From Lunularia cruciata (Eukaryota > Streptophyta > Marchantiopsida > Lunulariales > Lunulariaceae), in contig OX419760.1 of the NCBI GenBank assembly GCA_948567375.1, forward strand, positions 14,694,001-14,758,000: 64,000 bases of DNA, given 5' to 3'. The notes under the pieces were generated by a model. That model was not told where the DNA came from and made no database searches. It saw only the letters and a program-made list of their open reading frames with translations. The position numbers were made by a program, and so were the translations under genes. This document shows, one piece after another, positions 44,401-55,990 of the stretch. Position 1 is the first letter of the stretch, and each line of letters starts with the position of its first letter.

Positions 44401-45078
44401 AATGTGATCCAAAGCATGCTCAGGACCTCAATTCTTGCAATTGCATCTAACCTCCAAATCACATGATTTTGTCACTACAAATTTGGAGTTCTCCTTCCCA
44501 CCTCCTATCTTTCTCTCTTCCACTTTGGGTTGGGGACCATTCTTCCTATTGATTCTCGGCTTAACTCTCTCCACTTCCTCTCGACACACCAGCGTATTTG
44601 CAACTACACTTCCCTTCCCACAATCTCTTGCAGGCTGACTTCTTAACGGCAATGGAAAATTGCTTGTCATTGCTGCGTCTTTAGCCCAAATTTTATAATG
44701 GCTTGCCTCCTTCATCTTTTGTCACTTTGAGTTTCTCCCAAGAAATCACACCTCCTTTGTGCTCCTATCACTATCAATTCCCCTCACACATATGACCACC
44801 ATTTTTGTGGGCGGTGCCTTCTTGAACGTCTTGCACCAAAGGAAAGTTGTTACATTGTCCACGCATTGGGTTGAGAGCCTCCGAGATGAAGTCTCCTTAC
44901 TTTGGGTTTCTGGTTGATAGGGCAATTCCAAGTACTTTGCCTTCTGATATGAAGTCACTTTACCTCAAGTTACAACCCGAGGATATTTTCTTTGCCTTTT
45001 TCTACCATACAAGCACAATGTGACTTCTTCTGTACACTTCTTCTTCAAAATTACCAAAAAAAAAAATTAGGTACCACA
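41400..45078 (-). repeat. R2b 5' LTR (3.68 kb)
   Basis: Reverse strand TGTGGTACCTAATTT...GTTGTCACA. A TATA-like CTATTTAAAGG lies near 42060-42070 (reverse strand). It includes the U3 ORF from ATG 44670 to stop ~42160. About 100 bp of the coiled coil is missing near 42540 (MNVLLISFRA, joining two motifs that are ~40 residues apart elsewhere). Confidence 0.94.
42160..44670 (-). pseudogene. R2 U3-encoded protein in R2b 5' LTR
   Basis: ATG at 44670 gives MTSNFPLPLRSQPARDCGKG, 408 bp into the LTR. Pieces: N-terminal domain (44462-44163: RIEVLSMLWITFLAWNWNVS, KSKWLNGPKKEGKRGNPAWW), the acidic linker around 43600-43430, and the coiled coil in a clean 172-codon frame 42873-42355 (HAMARIAEKEQELDRVMES, CSLEEKIVQKEKEKEKETMK). 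The tail (42342-42160: LVEELEVVKPKDSVVCEVTL) ends EEEVDIGLEKLQF, slightly shifted from the usual ending. Stops and frameshifts are present throughout the linker. Confidence 0.8.
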
Positions 45079-46455
45079 TCTTCCCTATACATTGCCAGTT
45101 CTACTTCAAATTTGGCTTTCACCGGCTCTTTCTCCTTCTCTTTCTTAATATTTTTCTCTTCTAGATTACAAAGTAACTCCCGCAATCTCTCTTCTTCTCT
45201 ATATCTCACTGTCAACTCTCTTTGCCAAAGCTGCTTCTTCTCTTCTACATTCTCCATCACCCTTTCAAGCTCTTGCTCTTTCTCTGCTACTCTTGCCATA
45301 GCATGGATGATTTCTAATTGTGAATCAGCAAATTGCTATTTCAAGATTTCATGCTCAGCTATTTGTCTTTCCCTTACTATGACATTTTGCTCTATTACTC
45401 ACTCTTTACTTCCCACTTCTTTCTTTAAGTTTTCAATTACTTGGTTTTGTACTATTGCATTTACTCGTAGTACTTCCATCTGCTCCTCTCCTTGGGTTAT
45501 GCTCTCCTTCAACTCCAAGTTCTCTTCTTCTCCTCTAACTTCACTAACAACGGGCATACAACATCCCGTACATACTCTACTCCTTTGCTATGTTTTACCT
45601 TGACTTGCGGTCTTTTCTCCTTCTTTGCTTCTTCTTCACTAGACACTCTTCTTTTTAGCCGCAATTGCCTTATTGGAATGGATTCTTTGCTCTCCAAACT
45701 TCCACTCTCTACTTCTCTTCTTCTACTCAATCCCACCTCATATGTTGCCTTCCTTCTAGAATAGACTCCCCCTTGAATGGTCACTTTCTTCTCCTCCTTC
45801 TCTGGAACTTTGTCTTCTTGTCTTGGGTTACATTCTTTTGCTATCTCCAACTTTTCTTCTTCCTCCTCTAGTACCGGCTTTGTCTCCACGCCATCTTCAC
45901 TCTTGCTGCTTGCTTCACCACTCTACAACGGGAGTTCCAATTCTTCCTCCTTCTCTAAGTCTTTAGACTTGTACTCAGCTTTGCTTTTTGATTCTTCACC
46001 TGACGACGCAATTACCACCACGTCTTTCCTCGGGTTTAACTTCTTGGTTTTCTTAGGTCTTGTCACCGCTACTTCTTCTTCTTCTTCTCCTCTTTGACTC
46101 CTCTTCTTTGATTTTGGAGTATTCACCTTCAACTGCACACTCTACCCCGTTTGCGCATAGTACTTGTCACTGCTTCAAATTTGCAAAATGTACTACTGCT
46201 CCTCCACATCAGCTTCCTTTCTTAAGTTAGGATGGAAGTGCGACACCATCTTGTGCCTCTTTGCCACATTTAACAAATTCAATCCCAAGTAGAAGTAGGT
46301 TGCAAACAGCACAATGTAATGTGGAGGCAACTTGTCTCGCAAGATCCACACCATTTGTCTTGTATGCTGATAGAAGCACTTTGCCCAATTGATTGGCTTC
46401 CCTACAGACTTCTTATGAAAGAACACCACTTGATGTTTCACCACATAAGTATTTT
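45079..46455 (-). repeat. Solo R2 LTR 'C', middle segment
   Basis: Continuation of LTR C between insertions R2b and D. It encodes, on the reverse strand, the start of the coil (45299-45051: MARVAEKEQELERVMENVEE), the acidic/basic linker (45889-45509 and 46138-45923) and part of the N-terminal domain (46471-46193: HQVVFFHKKSVGKPINWAKC, HFHPNLRKEADVEEQ). It ends ATTTT at 46455, the left target duplication of D. Confidence 0.9.
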
Positions 46456-48370
46456 TGTGACAACCCGGCAAATATCACTTTTGCAAAAATCAGGTAAGTA
46501 AAGTTTGTTCCCGTAGAGATATGAGTCAGAAATGTCTAAATAAAAAGCAAAGTAATAGTTTCAGTTCTTCTTGGTTGTGTCTTTAATCTCTCACATAGAA
46601 ACCACACCTAGAAGAGAGTAACAAGCACTGCTTCTCAATCTTGTCACAAATTAACACTTCTTAATCACAACTCCATCAATTCTTTCCAAACAATCTTGAT
46701 TGTGATGATTTAGGCTCTCGCAAAAACGGCACTTCATTGCAAAATGACTTTGCCTCAAAATTTTGTTCCACCCCTCTATTGAAGGCACAACTTCCTCGAT
46801 TGAAATTGTTTCACATCAACTTTGCACGGCACTCACAAATGCAAAATACTACCAACACTACAATTCCTCTCAAATTTGTCAAGGCATTGCTCCGATTGTA
46901 GTTCACTCAAGATCAAACACATAGAGTAAAGATCAAGGCTGCATAATCCAACATCCAACAAGCACATTGACTTGCACTTCAAATTTCTCCACACACTCAC
47001 AAACACAATTGCAAAGCTGATACTCGGAACCAAGCTCAAGCAACGAGCACTGCTTCACAACACTTTGCTTTATCTATTCTCAGAAATAATGAGCACTGAA
47101 CAACATAAGACTGCAAATGCCACTCTTAAATAGTGAAACAATTGACAGTTATCTTCCTAATGCAACTCTTCCTAACAACTCTACAAACCTGCAGATCCGA
47201 AATGATAATGCACCTCTTCATATCTGCCTATTCAAATCTCAAATTGGTTACTAATCCAATCCAATGTCTACTTCTTCTTTGGCTTTCAAACCCGAACCCA
47301 AAGTAACTTTTACTTCCTACTATCTTATCCTTGGGTTTCATAACTCCTAACTCTTCTATCAATTCTACTACTTCTTCACTCTGATCTACAATTGAGGTCA
47401 TGGGTAACCTTTCTACTACTTTATCTTCCGACCCACTCTTCTCTAAAGTGTCAAATGTCAAATCCGAAGACACATGCACTCCTATTTCTCTTACTTTGGG
47501 TTTAACTACTATCAATTACTTTACTAATTCTATTGTGTCATCATCAAGAATTGTAATTGAAAGCATGAATACACTATCTACACCTTCAATTTGCAACCCA
47601 CTTTCTCCTAAATCACTGATGTAATTGACCCAAAGACACTTACTATCTGATCCTGCACTTTGAGTTTATTCACTACTGCTATTTCTCCTCTAATTCTATC
47701 TTATCTTCAATTAGAACTAAAATTGAAGTCATAGGTATCCTAAATATCTTCTTTCCTTACTCTAACTTCCTCTAATGCTTCCCCTAAGATTCCCAAAGTC
47801 ACCTTCACTGCACTTCAAGGTCTGGCTACCTCGGATTTAGTCGGTCATCTTAGTCTTGAGGCAAAGTCTCATGACCTGAAGTCGTGTAAACCCAAAGTCC
47901 GAAGTACAAAGTCCGAAGTCACATTGACCCGAAGACACCAAACTACTTTGTACATCTACTCCCAAAACTTCAAATGCTTGTAACTTCTTTTACAGACCTC
48001 CAAACTTTGTGATTGGGAAGCCAATGGAAAGCCCTAAACAAGACATTTCCAACGAGATATAGCACGCTTGATTTGAACTTGTGGTCATTGAGATATGGCC
48101 CCTGCAGTATTCTTGACTTGTAACCTTCATTCCGATGCAAAGAAACCCTCCTTTGGCGTCTAGTCTGAGTTTTTTCTCCCTCTGACATGAAGTAAGCTTC
48201 TTTGGGTTTGATCCATTCTGAGTTCTTCTTCCTCTAACACAAATTTGACTCCCTTGAGCTTGATCAAAACACACGTTTCCACTCATTTCTTCTCCATTTG
48301 GTTTCAATTTGGTTTCAACAAGGCACTTCTTCTTCAAAACTCATCCAAAATGAAAAATGTGGGTACCGCA
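46456..48370 (-). repeat. Short-type solo R2 LTR 'D' (1.9 kb)
   Basis: Reverse-strand LTR TGCGGTACCCACATTTTTC...GTTGTCACA, exactly flanked by ATTTT (46451-46455 and 48371-48375). Its 3' half is collinear with the long LTRs, but most of the U3 ORF is absent. Only the tail remains (47515-47228: TLEKSGSEDKVVERLPM, ELIEELGVMKPKDKIVGS). The remaining U3 sequence (47640-48370) is shared with LTR E and not with the long LTRs. Confidence 0.9.
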
Positions 48371-49386
48371 ATTTTGCTTTGGCTTGAAGATAGACGTCAT
48401 TGCTCCTACAATGCCTCTCCTCATAGGGTCCTTGTAGCTCTCAACTTTGTAGCTATTCTTTGTGCGCTTTGAAGAAAAGGCGTCTCTCACTTCTTAGGTT
48501 TCTTCAACTACTTCTCCCTTCCCCAAGAACGTGGCTCCTTGCTCCTCACCCGCCTCTCTTTTGAGTACTAACCTCCAATCCAACTTTGTCCAATGAGCCA
48601 ACTTTCCTCTCTTACCTTCTTCCTTGGGTCCATCGAGACATTTACTCTCAATGATCTCGGTCATGAAACCTGGAAAGGAAAACTAAGGTTCTAGTTCCAT
48701 GCCAGGAATGTGATCCAAAGCATGCTCAAGACTTCAATTCTTTCAATCACATCTAATCTCCAAATTGCACTATTTCTCACTATGAATTCCAAGTCCTTCT
48801 TCCCATCTCCCATTTTACTCTCTTCTACTTTGGGTTGGTGGCTACTCTTCCAACTGATTCATGGAATAACTCTCCTATCTTCCTCTCCTAACACACCGGC
48901 ATGGCTCTTACTACACTTTCTTTCCCATGATCTCCCTCAAGACAAGTCCTTAATGGCAATGGAAAATTACTTGTCATCTCTTCGTCTATCCCAATTCTTA
49001 TAGTGGCGCACTTCCTCCGTCTTTCTTCCCTTCAAGTTTCTATCGAGAAATCACACCTCCTTCATGCTCCTATCACATTCAATTTTTTTGAGCTCATAGG
49101 CCAGCCATTTTTTGCGTGCAGTACCTTCTTGGATGTCCAACCCCAAAGGAAAGTTATAACATTGTCCTCGTCTTGGGTTCAGCACCCCCGAGCCAAAGTC
49201 TCCTTACTTTGGGTTGAATGCTGATAGGGCCAATCAGAGTACTTTTTCTTCTTATCCAAAGTCACTTTTCCTTGGGTTACAATCCAAAGACACCTTTCTT
49301 TGCATTCTGATGTCATACAAGCGCAATACAACTTCATCTAGACACTTCTTCAAAAATAAGAAAACAAAAAATATGTGGGTACCACA
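48371..49386 (-). repeat. Solo R2 LTR 'C', right segment (U3 start)
   Basis: Starts on the reverse strand TGTGGTACCCACATATTT at 49386 and is flanked by AGTAC. It has the start of the U3 ORF (ATG 48977, MTSNFPLPLRTCLEGDHG) with the motif RNSAIWRLDVIERIEVLSML and several stops. Confidence 0.9.
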
Positions 49387-51540
49387 AGTACATTTGGATT
49401 ACCTTTGCCAAACTTTTGAAAGGTGTCATTTTGCTGGTTTGTCATTACACCCAGAGAAATGCTTCTTCACAATGCATGAAGGAATTCTTTAGGGGCATTG
49501 GGTGTCAAGCCAAGGTATTGAAGTTGATGATAAGAAGGTCAAAGTCATCTCAGCTTTGGAATCCCCTAAAACCATCTAAGAGCCTAGAGCCTTCTTGGGA
49601 CATGTCAAATACTACATATGCTTTTTATCAAACTACATGGTGCTTGTTGCATCCCTCACAAAGCTTTTGAAAAAGTCTGAAGACTACTTGTGGAAAGCAG
49701 AACAAGAAGAAGCTTTCCGAGTATTGAAGAGGAAACTAGTTGAAGCACCAGTTATGAGGGCCCCAAATTGGGATGCCTCTTTTCATGTATATGTGGACAT
49801 TTTGTCCATGGCAATCAAAGTTGTCTTAAGTCAGAAGGATGAAAAGTAGAAGGACTACCCAATTTATTATGCCAGCCGACAATTGTTAGTTTCAGAAAAG
49901 AATTATTTGACAACTGAAAGAAAAGCACTTGAAATGGTTAATGCCTGCAAGAAGTTTTACCACTACCTATTAGGATAGAAGTTTATCTTCTATGTTGACC
50001 ATTATGCATTGCAACATTTGGTCAAGAAGGCAGATTTGTGGGGGAGAATTGCAAGATGGATCTTGTTGTTACAAGAATTCACATACATTGTACAAGTAAG
50101 GAAGGGACACTCGCATTCAAATGCAGACTTCCTATCCAAGTTGGAAACTCAAGACCAAGACATGGAAGTTGATGATTGGTTTCTTGACCAGGAGTTATAT
50201 CATTTAATGGCTATGTGGAGTACGAGGTATGAGGCCAAATATCACTTTTTGCATACTTGTCATTGTCCAGAGGGGCTGGACCCAAATCAAAGGGCAGTCT
50301 TCCTCAAGAAGATGGGACCATACCAACTAAAACACAACATTTTATTTAACATGGGCAAAGACAAAGTACTTTAGAGATGCTTGGAGGCATACAAAGTCGA
50401 AAAAGGTCATTGAGTCCCTACACTCTAAAGCATTAGGATGACATTATGCCTAAAGAATACTATAAGGACTATCCTTTCAGCAGGGTATTGATGGCCTACA
50501 ATGTATAAAGACACTCACACCCATATCCAAAGTTGTGATGCCTGTCAAAGAATAGGAAAGCCGATGGCTACTTCCAAGTGGCCTTTGAGACAAATTTTGC
50601 CATTGGCTCCATTTGATAAATGGGGCATTGATTTTGGGGGTCCAGTTCAACCAGTGACCTGATTCACAAGGAAAAGATACATCTTGGTGTGCATTGATTA
50701 TGCTACCAAGATGGTTGAAGCAAAGGCAACTTGGAGAGATGATGCAAAATAGTCACAAAATTTTTCTTCTAAAACATCATTTCATGTTACAAGTGTCCTC
50801 TCAAATTGGTCAGTGATTGGGGGACTCATTTTTTGAACTCATGGCTGAAGCATTAACCAAGTATTTCCTGATTAAACATTGGAAGATGACTCCCTATAAT
50901 CCAAAAGCAAATGGACTAATAGAGAAGGCCAATGGATTGGTATGTAAAATTTTGAACAAGGTGACAATCAGTTATGCTTATAATTGGGACATGAAGTTAC
51001 TTGCAGCTTTGTGGGCATACAAAACAACTCAGAAAATTACAACCAAACAAACTCCATATTTCATGACATACGAATTGTATCCTATACTACCAGTTGAATT
51101 TGAAGTACCATCATATTGGATTCTTTGCGAGGAACAATTGTCGGAGGAAGAAAGCTAGGATCTTTGGATCCATCAACTAATGTGGTTAGAAGAGAAATGG
51201 GACGATGCAACGCAAACCACAAAGGAAGTGCAAGAACAGAGGAAAGTCAGGCACAATAAGAGAATCAAGCCTATGGTTGTTAAGGAGGGTGATTTGGTGC
51301 TGTTATATGACAATTGCCAAATATTTTCCCCAAGCAAACTGCATTTAAGGTGGATGGAGCCATACCGTTTTATGCACATTTATGCCAATGGCTCTATTCA
51401 ACTTGCAGACCTGGAAGGCAACCCTTTTTCCACTAGAGTAAACGGTAGAGATTTAGAAAATATTGAACCATGGACCCGACTTTGCCTAAAGAACCGGTTG
51501 TTGGTTTTTGCAGGGATTTTCACATTTGAGGGAGGAGGTA
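49387..51540 (+). pseudogene. R2c pol: RT C-terminus, RNase H, integrase
   Basis: Resumes after LTR C with LDYLCQTFERCHFAGLSLHP (RT), then KLLKKSEDYLWKAEQEEAFR. RNase H shows FHVYVDILSMAIKVVLSQKD, YYASRQLLVSEKNYLTTERK and FYVDHYALQHLVKKADLWGR. The long clean frame 50009-50374 spans RNase H to the integrase N-terminus. Integrase has CDACQRIGKP, LVCIDYATKM, VSDWGTHFLNS (Asp kept, Arg changed to Trp) and KANGLIEKANGLV (Glu kept). The C-terminal frame 51180-51578 has LHLRWMEPYRFMHIYANGSI. Stops include 49490, 49848 and 50371. A polypurine tract, GAGGGAGGAGGTA, ends at 51540. Confidence 0.9.
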
Positions 51541-52431
51541 TATGGTACCCACATTTTTGTTTTGTTCTATTTTGTTAAAGTTTAGACAAAGAAGTGAATT
51601 AACAAAGCCAAATTACAAAAGAAAGAATGGACTTGTATGTCTTGAGAGTAAACCGGAAGAAGTCAACCTTGGGTTGGGACCTGGAAGTACTAGGATGGGG
51701 TTACAAAGAGATAAATCCAAAGAAGGAAGTCGTTGGATCAAGAAGCGAGGGCTGATAAAAAGATGGTGTAACAACCTCTCTGTGTGTCAAGCTAGGCAAG
51801 AAAGTACACTTCAAAAAATGGCAGAGGCAGGAGAAGAATACCTTGATAGTGATAGGAAACCAACACGCAAAAGTAGGACTGGATTTTAAAATTGACTAAA
51901 GAATGACTGCACTTTGGGGTACTATAAAATTGCAATTGCACAAGGAGAAATCAAATATGTCAATTAAATATCTTGTTCCTCTGAGTAGTCATCCTACAAT
52001 AATGCACGTCAAGAAGCCAATTGAGAGTGAAATTTTCCAAAGTCCAAAAGGGGATAGAGTGTTGCATCCAAGAGAGAGGATAGTTTTTAAGTGCCAAAGA
52101 ACTAGAGAGCAAATCATGGCGAAGAAGACTAAGAAGGCACTCGCAGTGAGGAGTTTCACAATTTGGAGATTAGATGTCATAGCTAGGATCAAGGTCTTGA
52201 ATAGACTTAGGATTACATTCTTGGCATGGAATTGGAATTTCAGTTTTCCATGCATCATGGCATAGATGAGGAAGACTCCAAATTTGTGCCAGAACTTGTG
52301 AGGAAGACCCCAAATTTGTGGGGAAGAGAGGAAATCCAGCTCAATGGACTAAGTCAGATTGGATGTTAGTATTGGGGAAGGAAGAAGGAGATGCAATTGG
52401 GATCACCTTCTATTGGAAGGGTGATGTTATT
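51541..52431 (+). repeat. R2c 3' LTR, left part
   Basis: Begins TATGGTACCCACATTTT after the polypurine tract (TG drifted to TA). It belongs to a divergent R2 subfamily. A U3 ORF ATG at 51957 (MSIKYLVPLSSHP) lies 416 bp into the LTR, and the frame holds SFTIWRLDVIARIKVLNRLR and LAWNWNFSF up to 52265. It is cut near 52432 by R1c, and the LTR resumes at 63904. Confidence 0.85.
51957..52265 (+). pseudogene. U3 ORF N-terminus in R2c 3' LTR
   Basis: The N-terminal ~100 residues of the U3 protein, the only copy here in which the first 100 codons are an uninterrupted frame from the conserved start. It keeps IWRLDVIARIKVLNRL and ITFLAWNWNFSFP. The sequence between the start and that motif differs strongly from R2a (VLHPRERIVFKCQRTREQ). 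A stop follows at 52263. The continuation, past the R1c insertion, is at 63904-64000. Confidence 0.72.
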
Positions 52432-52432
52432 G

Positions 52433-52672
52433 TTTCCTCAAAGCCAAACACCTAGGAATAATACCAAGTCAATACACTAGAATCCAAAATAGTGGTGCTC
52501 ATCTTTTCAACTTCCTCTAAAGTAAGGTCCCTTCTATCTTTGCTATGACTAACTTTAGCTAATCATGACTAATGTAGAACCATCCTTTATCTATATAAAT
52601 AATATTTCTCAAGTACTTCTAATACCAAGCTTAATATCATAATACTACATACATGCACAAATGGGTGTTACA
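52433..52672 (-). repeat. R1c 3' LTR, truncated
   Basis: Matches the right-hand 240 bp of the R1a LTR (from 5454), i.e. its 5' part on the reverse strand, starting TGTAACACCC at 52672. The junction with R2c LTR is near 52432. Confidence 0.9.
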
Positions 52673-52692
52673 TTTACCCCTGGACTAAGTTT
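52673..52692 (-). promoter_or_regulatory. R1c polypurine tract
   Basis: On the reverse strand ACTTAGTCCAGGGGTAAA directly precedes the LTR, equivalent to 9877-9896 in R1b with a G to A change. Confidence 0.65.
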
Positions 52693-53928
52693 TCACTTTG
52701 TCCTCAAAGTGAAGGTCTCTCTACCTTCTATGATACATCTTCAACTAATCATGGTTAATCTTATCAAAGTGTCTTCCTCTTAACTCCTTGAGATCAAAGG
52801 TGTAATTGCTCCACACCTTCTTCACTATGAAAGGTCCAAGTACTTAGGCAAAAGCTTCTTTTGCACTCTCTTGAATCAAATGGAATCAAACATCATTACC
52901 AATCACCTTCTTTGAAAGGCTCCACCTTCTTCTTCCCTTGCCTCTTGTCATAGCTCTCCTTTTGTTTCCTTTGGGCTTGCTCTACTCAAACCATAGCAAC
53001 TACTCTTGCTTCTTCCAACTCCATGAGTTGATCTGACTTCTCTACATCACCTCCTTGTGCTTTCTTCAATCTCCTATGAATGCTTTGGAAGGTAGGAAGA
53101 TCAAAGTGAATAGGTAAGGTATACTCAATACCATATACCACTTAAAATGGAGAATATCTGGTGGAAGTCTTCATGGTTGTCCTATACTCCCACAAAACTA
53201 TATGAATCCTCTTGCCCCAATGATGTTTAGCCCTCTCCATTTTTACATCTTTGGCCAACATCATGCACAAGGTCTGATTTGTTCTCTTTGCCAAACCATT
53301 GGAATAAAGCTTATAGGATGTAGTTACTCTATGTGTGATAGAGAAATATTGTAGCATGGCTGTAGTGATGCTTCTTGTAAACTCTACTCCTCTATCAAAA
53401 ACCAACTCCAAAGGGCATCTAAACCTAGTGGTAATGCGTTCATAAAGAAATCTACCCACTTGATCTTCATTCTTGTCCTTCAATGGTCTAACATCAACCC
53501 ACTTGGTAAAGTAATCAGTAACTACCACAATGTACCAATTTTTTGTTGGGGTTCTATTGAGAGTACCTACAAAATCAATTTCCCACTTCTCAAAAGGTCC
53601 TAGCAATGGAATTGATCTAAGTGATGGAGTGGAAGTAGTTTTTCTAGCAAAAGCTTGACAAATAGGACAAGTTTTGCAATAATCAAGACAATTCTTGAGA
53701 ATCCCTCTCCAATGGTAGCATGCATCTAGAATCTTGAAAGTAGTCACCTTTCCTGCAAAGTGTTCTCCACATACTAAACCTTCATGAAACTCCTTTATGA
53801 GTCGGATAGACTCTTCCTTACCCATAGCTTGTCAAATTAGACCATCTGCTCCTTGATGAAAACAAATATTCTACACCATTGTGTAAGGTCTAGATCTTGC
53901 TGCAAGGGCCTTCCTCTCCCTAGCATGC
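52693..53928 (-). pseudogene. R1c pol: integrase
   Basis: The clean 227-codon frame 53825-53142 contains the zinc-binding residues FHEGLVCGEH and CKTCPICQAF, then the core: VVVTDYFTKW (Asp), LVFDRGVEFTRS (Asp) and SNGLAKRTNQTL. The catalytic Glu of the D,D35E triad (SNGLAERTNQTL in R1b) is Lys here. This single change would inactivate the enzyme even if the stops were absent. The C-terminal part, 53140-52693, is recognisable in shifted frames (GPF region near 52830). The HHCC domain is better preserved than in R1b. Confidence 0.9.
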
Positions 53929-54560
53929 ATCCTTATGGATAGTTACCTTTTGTCATAAAATCCACAATCTCCTTGTACTCCATTGCAACCTCTTGAGTGA
54001 TTGAGATTGTCATGAGCTCCTCATCCAGGAAGGAATCATCCATAGGCTGATCTCCGTCATGATCATAGGCCCTAGATAACAAATCTGCATTTACATGTTT
54101 CTTTCCTAGCCTATTGTCAATGGTGTAGTCATACTCAAACAAGAGTATCATCCACCTTGCTAGCCTCTCTTCCACATTAAGCTTGTTGAAGATTTACTCC
54201 AAAGCCTTGTGATTCATGATAATTGTGGGTTTCCTTCCAAACAAGTAGTGTCTAAACTTCTTGAGACCAAAGATCACTGCCAACCCTTCTCTCTCCGTGA
54301 CAAAGTAGTTCTTTTTTGCTGAAACCATCTGCCTACTAGCATAAGCTATTGGATGATCATGCCTATCTTGGTCTAATTGACTAAGAGTGCACCCTACAGA
54401 TACATTAGAAGCATTATGCAGAGGATGAACGGCTTACTCCAATCAGATTTAGCAAGAATTGGAGCTAAAACAAGAGATTTCTTGAGCTCCTCAAAAGCTT
54501 CGAGAGCCTTCTTGTCTTCCAATAATACCCAATAATCTCCTATAATACCCAACCATCCCC
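53929..54560 (-). pseudogene. R1c pol: RNase H segment
   Basis: Reverse strand 54175-53933 has EERLARWMILLFEYDYTIDN and GKKHVNADLLSRAYDHDGD, the end of RNase H and the linker. Upstream pieces (54200-54480) match KFRHYLFG, ASRQMVSAKKNYFVTEREGL and LTQLD-type sequence in broken frames. About 50 bp near 54530 differ from R1a, consistent with a local deletion. Confidence 0.8.
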
Positions 54561-55282
54561 AAGAATTATTGTAACTTTGTCAAGCTTGAAGGGAATGGAA
54601 GGTCTGAGATTTTCCTCACCTTCTCAAGATCGACTACTATTCCATCCTTGGAGATGATGTGCCCCAAAAGTAGACCTTTGTCACATCCAAAAATGCACTT
54701 CTCTAGGTTGAGTGATGCATTTGCCTCATCCAAGCATTGCAAGACCTTGATTATGTGCTCTAAGTGCTCCTCCTTGTTCCCATAGACACAGAAGTCATCA
54801 ATGAAATCTCTCACAAATTTCCCAATGAAAGGTTCAAATACCTTGTTCATGAACCATTGGAAGGCAGCTGGAGCACTGCAAAGCCCAAAAGGCATGACCT
54901 TGAAAGCGTAAGTTCCCCAAGATGTGGTAAATGTGGTGAGTTGTTGGTGCTCTGGTACAATCTTGATTTGGTTATATCTAGTATAACCATTGCTAAAACT
55001 ATACCTCTCATGATCTACAACTTCCTCCAAGATCTTATCAATGAATGGTAATGGGTAGTAGTCCTTCTTGGTAACAACATTGAGCTTCTTGTAATCCACA
55101 CATACCCAAAGCTTTCCATTCTTTTTCTTCACAATCACAATTAGGAACACCCATTCTGAATTCTCCACCTCAAAGATATATCCAACCTCCTTGAGCTTAT
55201 CAATCTCCTCCTTCACAACCAAAGCTATTGGTGTGCTAATGTGACGTTGCTTTTGGCGGACTAGTCTTGCATGTGACTCCAC
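54561..55282 (-). pseudogene. R1c pol: reverse transcriptase
   Basis: 238-codon frame starting ESHARLVRQKQRHISTP. It includes IVIVKKKNGKLWVCVDYKKL, VTKKDYYPLPFIDKILEEV, YTRYNQIKIVPEHQQLTTF, MPFGLCSAPAAFQWFMNKVF, the FIDDFCVYG catalytic box, LLLGHIISKDGIVVDLEKVR and SDLPFPSSLTKL. It keeps the 17 bp lost in R1a, so its frame runs further into the connection region. Confidence 0.92.
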
Positions 55283-55990
55283 CTCAATCTTATGCTCCTA
55301 CAAGGTGACTTCCTTTAGATCCTTGTGATTGAAAGCAAATACATGGATGAACCTGCAAAAAATCTCCTCAAATCTCACCTTCTCCTCCTTGGTAACATTT
55401 GGACCATACTTGAGGATAGACAACCTCCTTTCTATCTCCTTAAGTGTCTATGGTGATTTATCTGGGTCCTTCAAAACCTTTGGCTTAGGTGCAAAATCCA
55501 CAGCACACAAAGGATACACATCTCAATCAAATTTAGATTCATCCTCTTTGATGGAAGTCTCCTCTTCCATGCTTGTGTCCACACCTGAAGCTCCTTCTTC
55601 AGAATCTGATTCTCAATAATCAAAAGATGGTGTATCTGAATGTGAAGTGTTGGTGGTGTTAGTCATAGGAACTGTGACTCTTTGGTTTGATGGCCCAATC
55701 CTCAAGTAAAGTTTGTGCCTTTTGTCAGTTGTGCGTACTACTCTCAACCATGTCCTCCCAAGAAGTAAGTCATAGCTTGAATCCTTCAAAACTTAGAAAT
55801 TCATGAGATTTTGAACTCCTATAATTGAAACTACCACCTTATCCATCACCCCTACTGGTCAAACTTGCTGCTTGTTTGCCATGCTTACCACAAATGTTGA
55901 AGGTCTAGAGCGTATCATACCCAACTTCTTCATCACCTTTCTAACATGGCATTCACTATTAATCCTCCATCAACCAATGTATCCTTGATG
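55283..55990 (-). pseudogene. R1c pol: protease C-terminus and acidic linker
   Basis: Reverse strand, several frames: the LLLGRTWLR-type motif near 55750, VQNLMNF near 55800 and the active-site region DGGLIVNAM near 55960-55940. An acidic linker follows (EEGASGVDTSMEEETSIKED, near 55600-55550). Stops are at 55610 and elsewhere. Confidence 0.75.

Larger units (their letters stand above)
28735..45078 (-). mobile_element. R2b: complete long-LTR Ty3/gypsy retrotransposon
   Basis: Reverse-strand R2 element inserted in LTR C. The target duplication is TCTTT (28730-28734) and TCTTC (45079-45083). The 5' LTR is 45078-41400 and the 3' LTR 35279-28735, the latter interrupted by L. The interior of 6120 bp matches the ~6.15 kb of R2a. 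LTR ends are TGTGGTACC...GTTGTCACA; the 3' LTR start has drifted to TATGGTACC. Its LTRs look more diverged from each other than those of R2a. The coding region has many stops. Confidence 0.94.
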
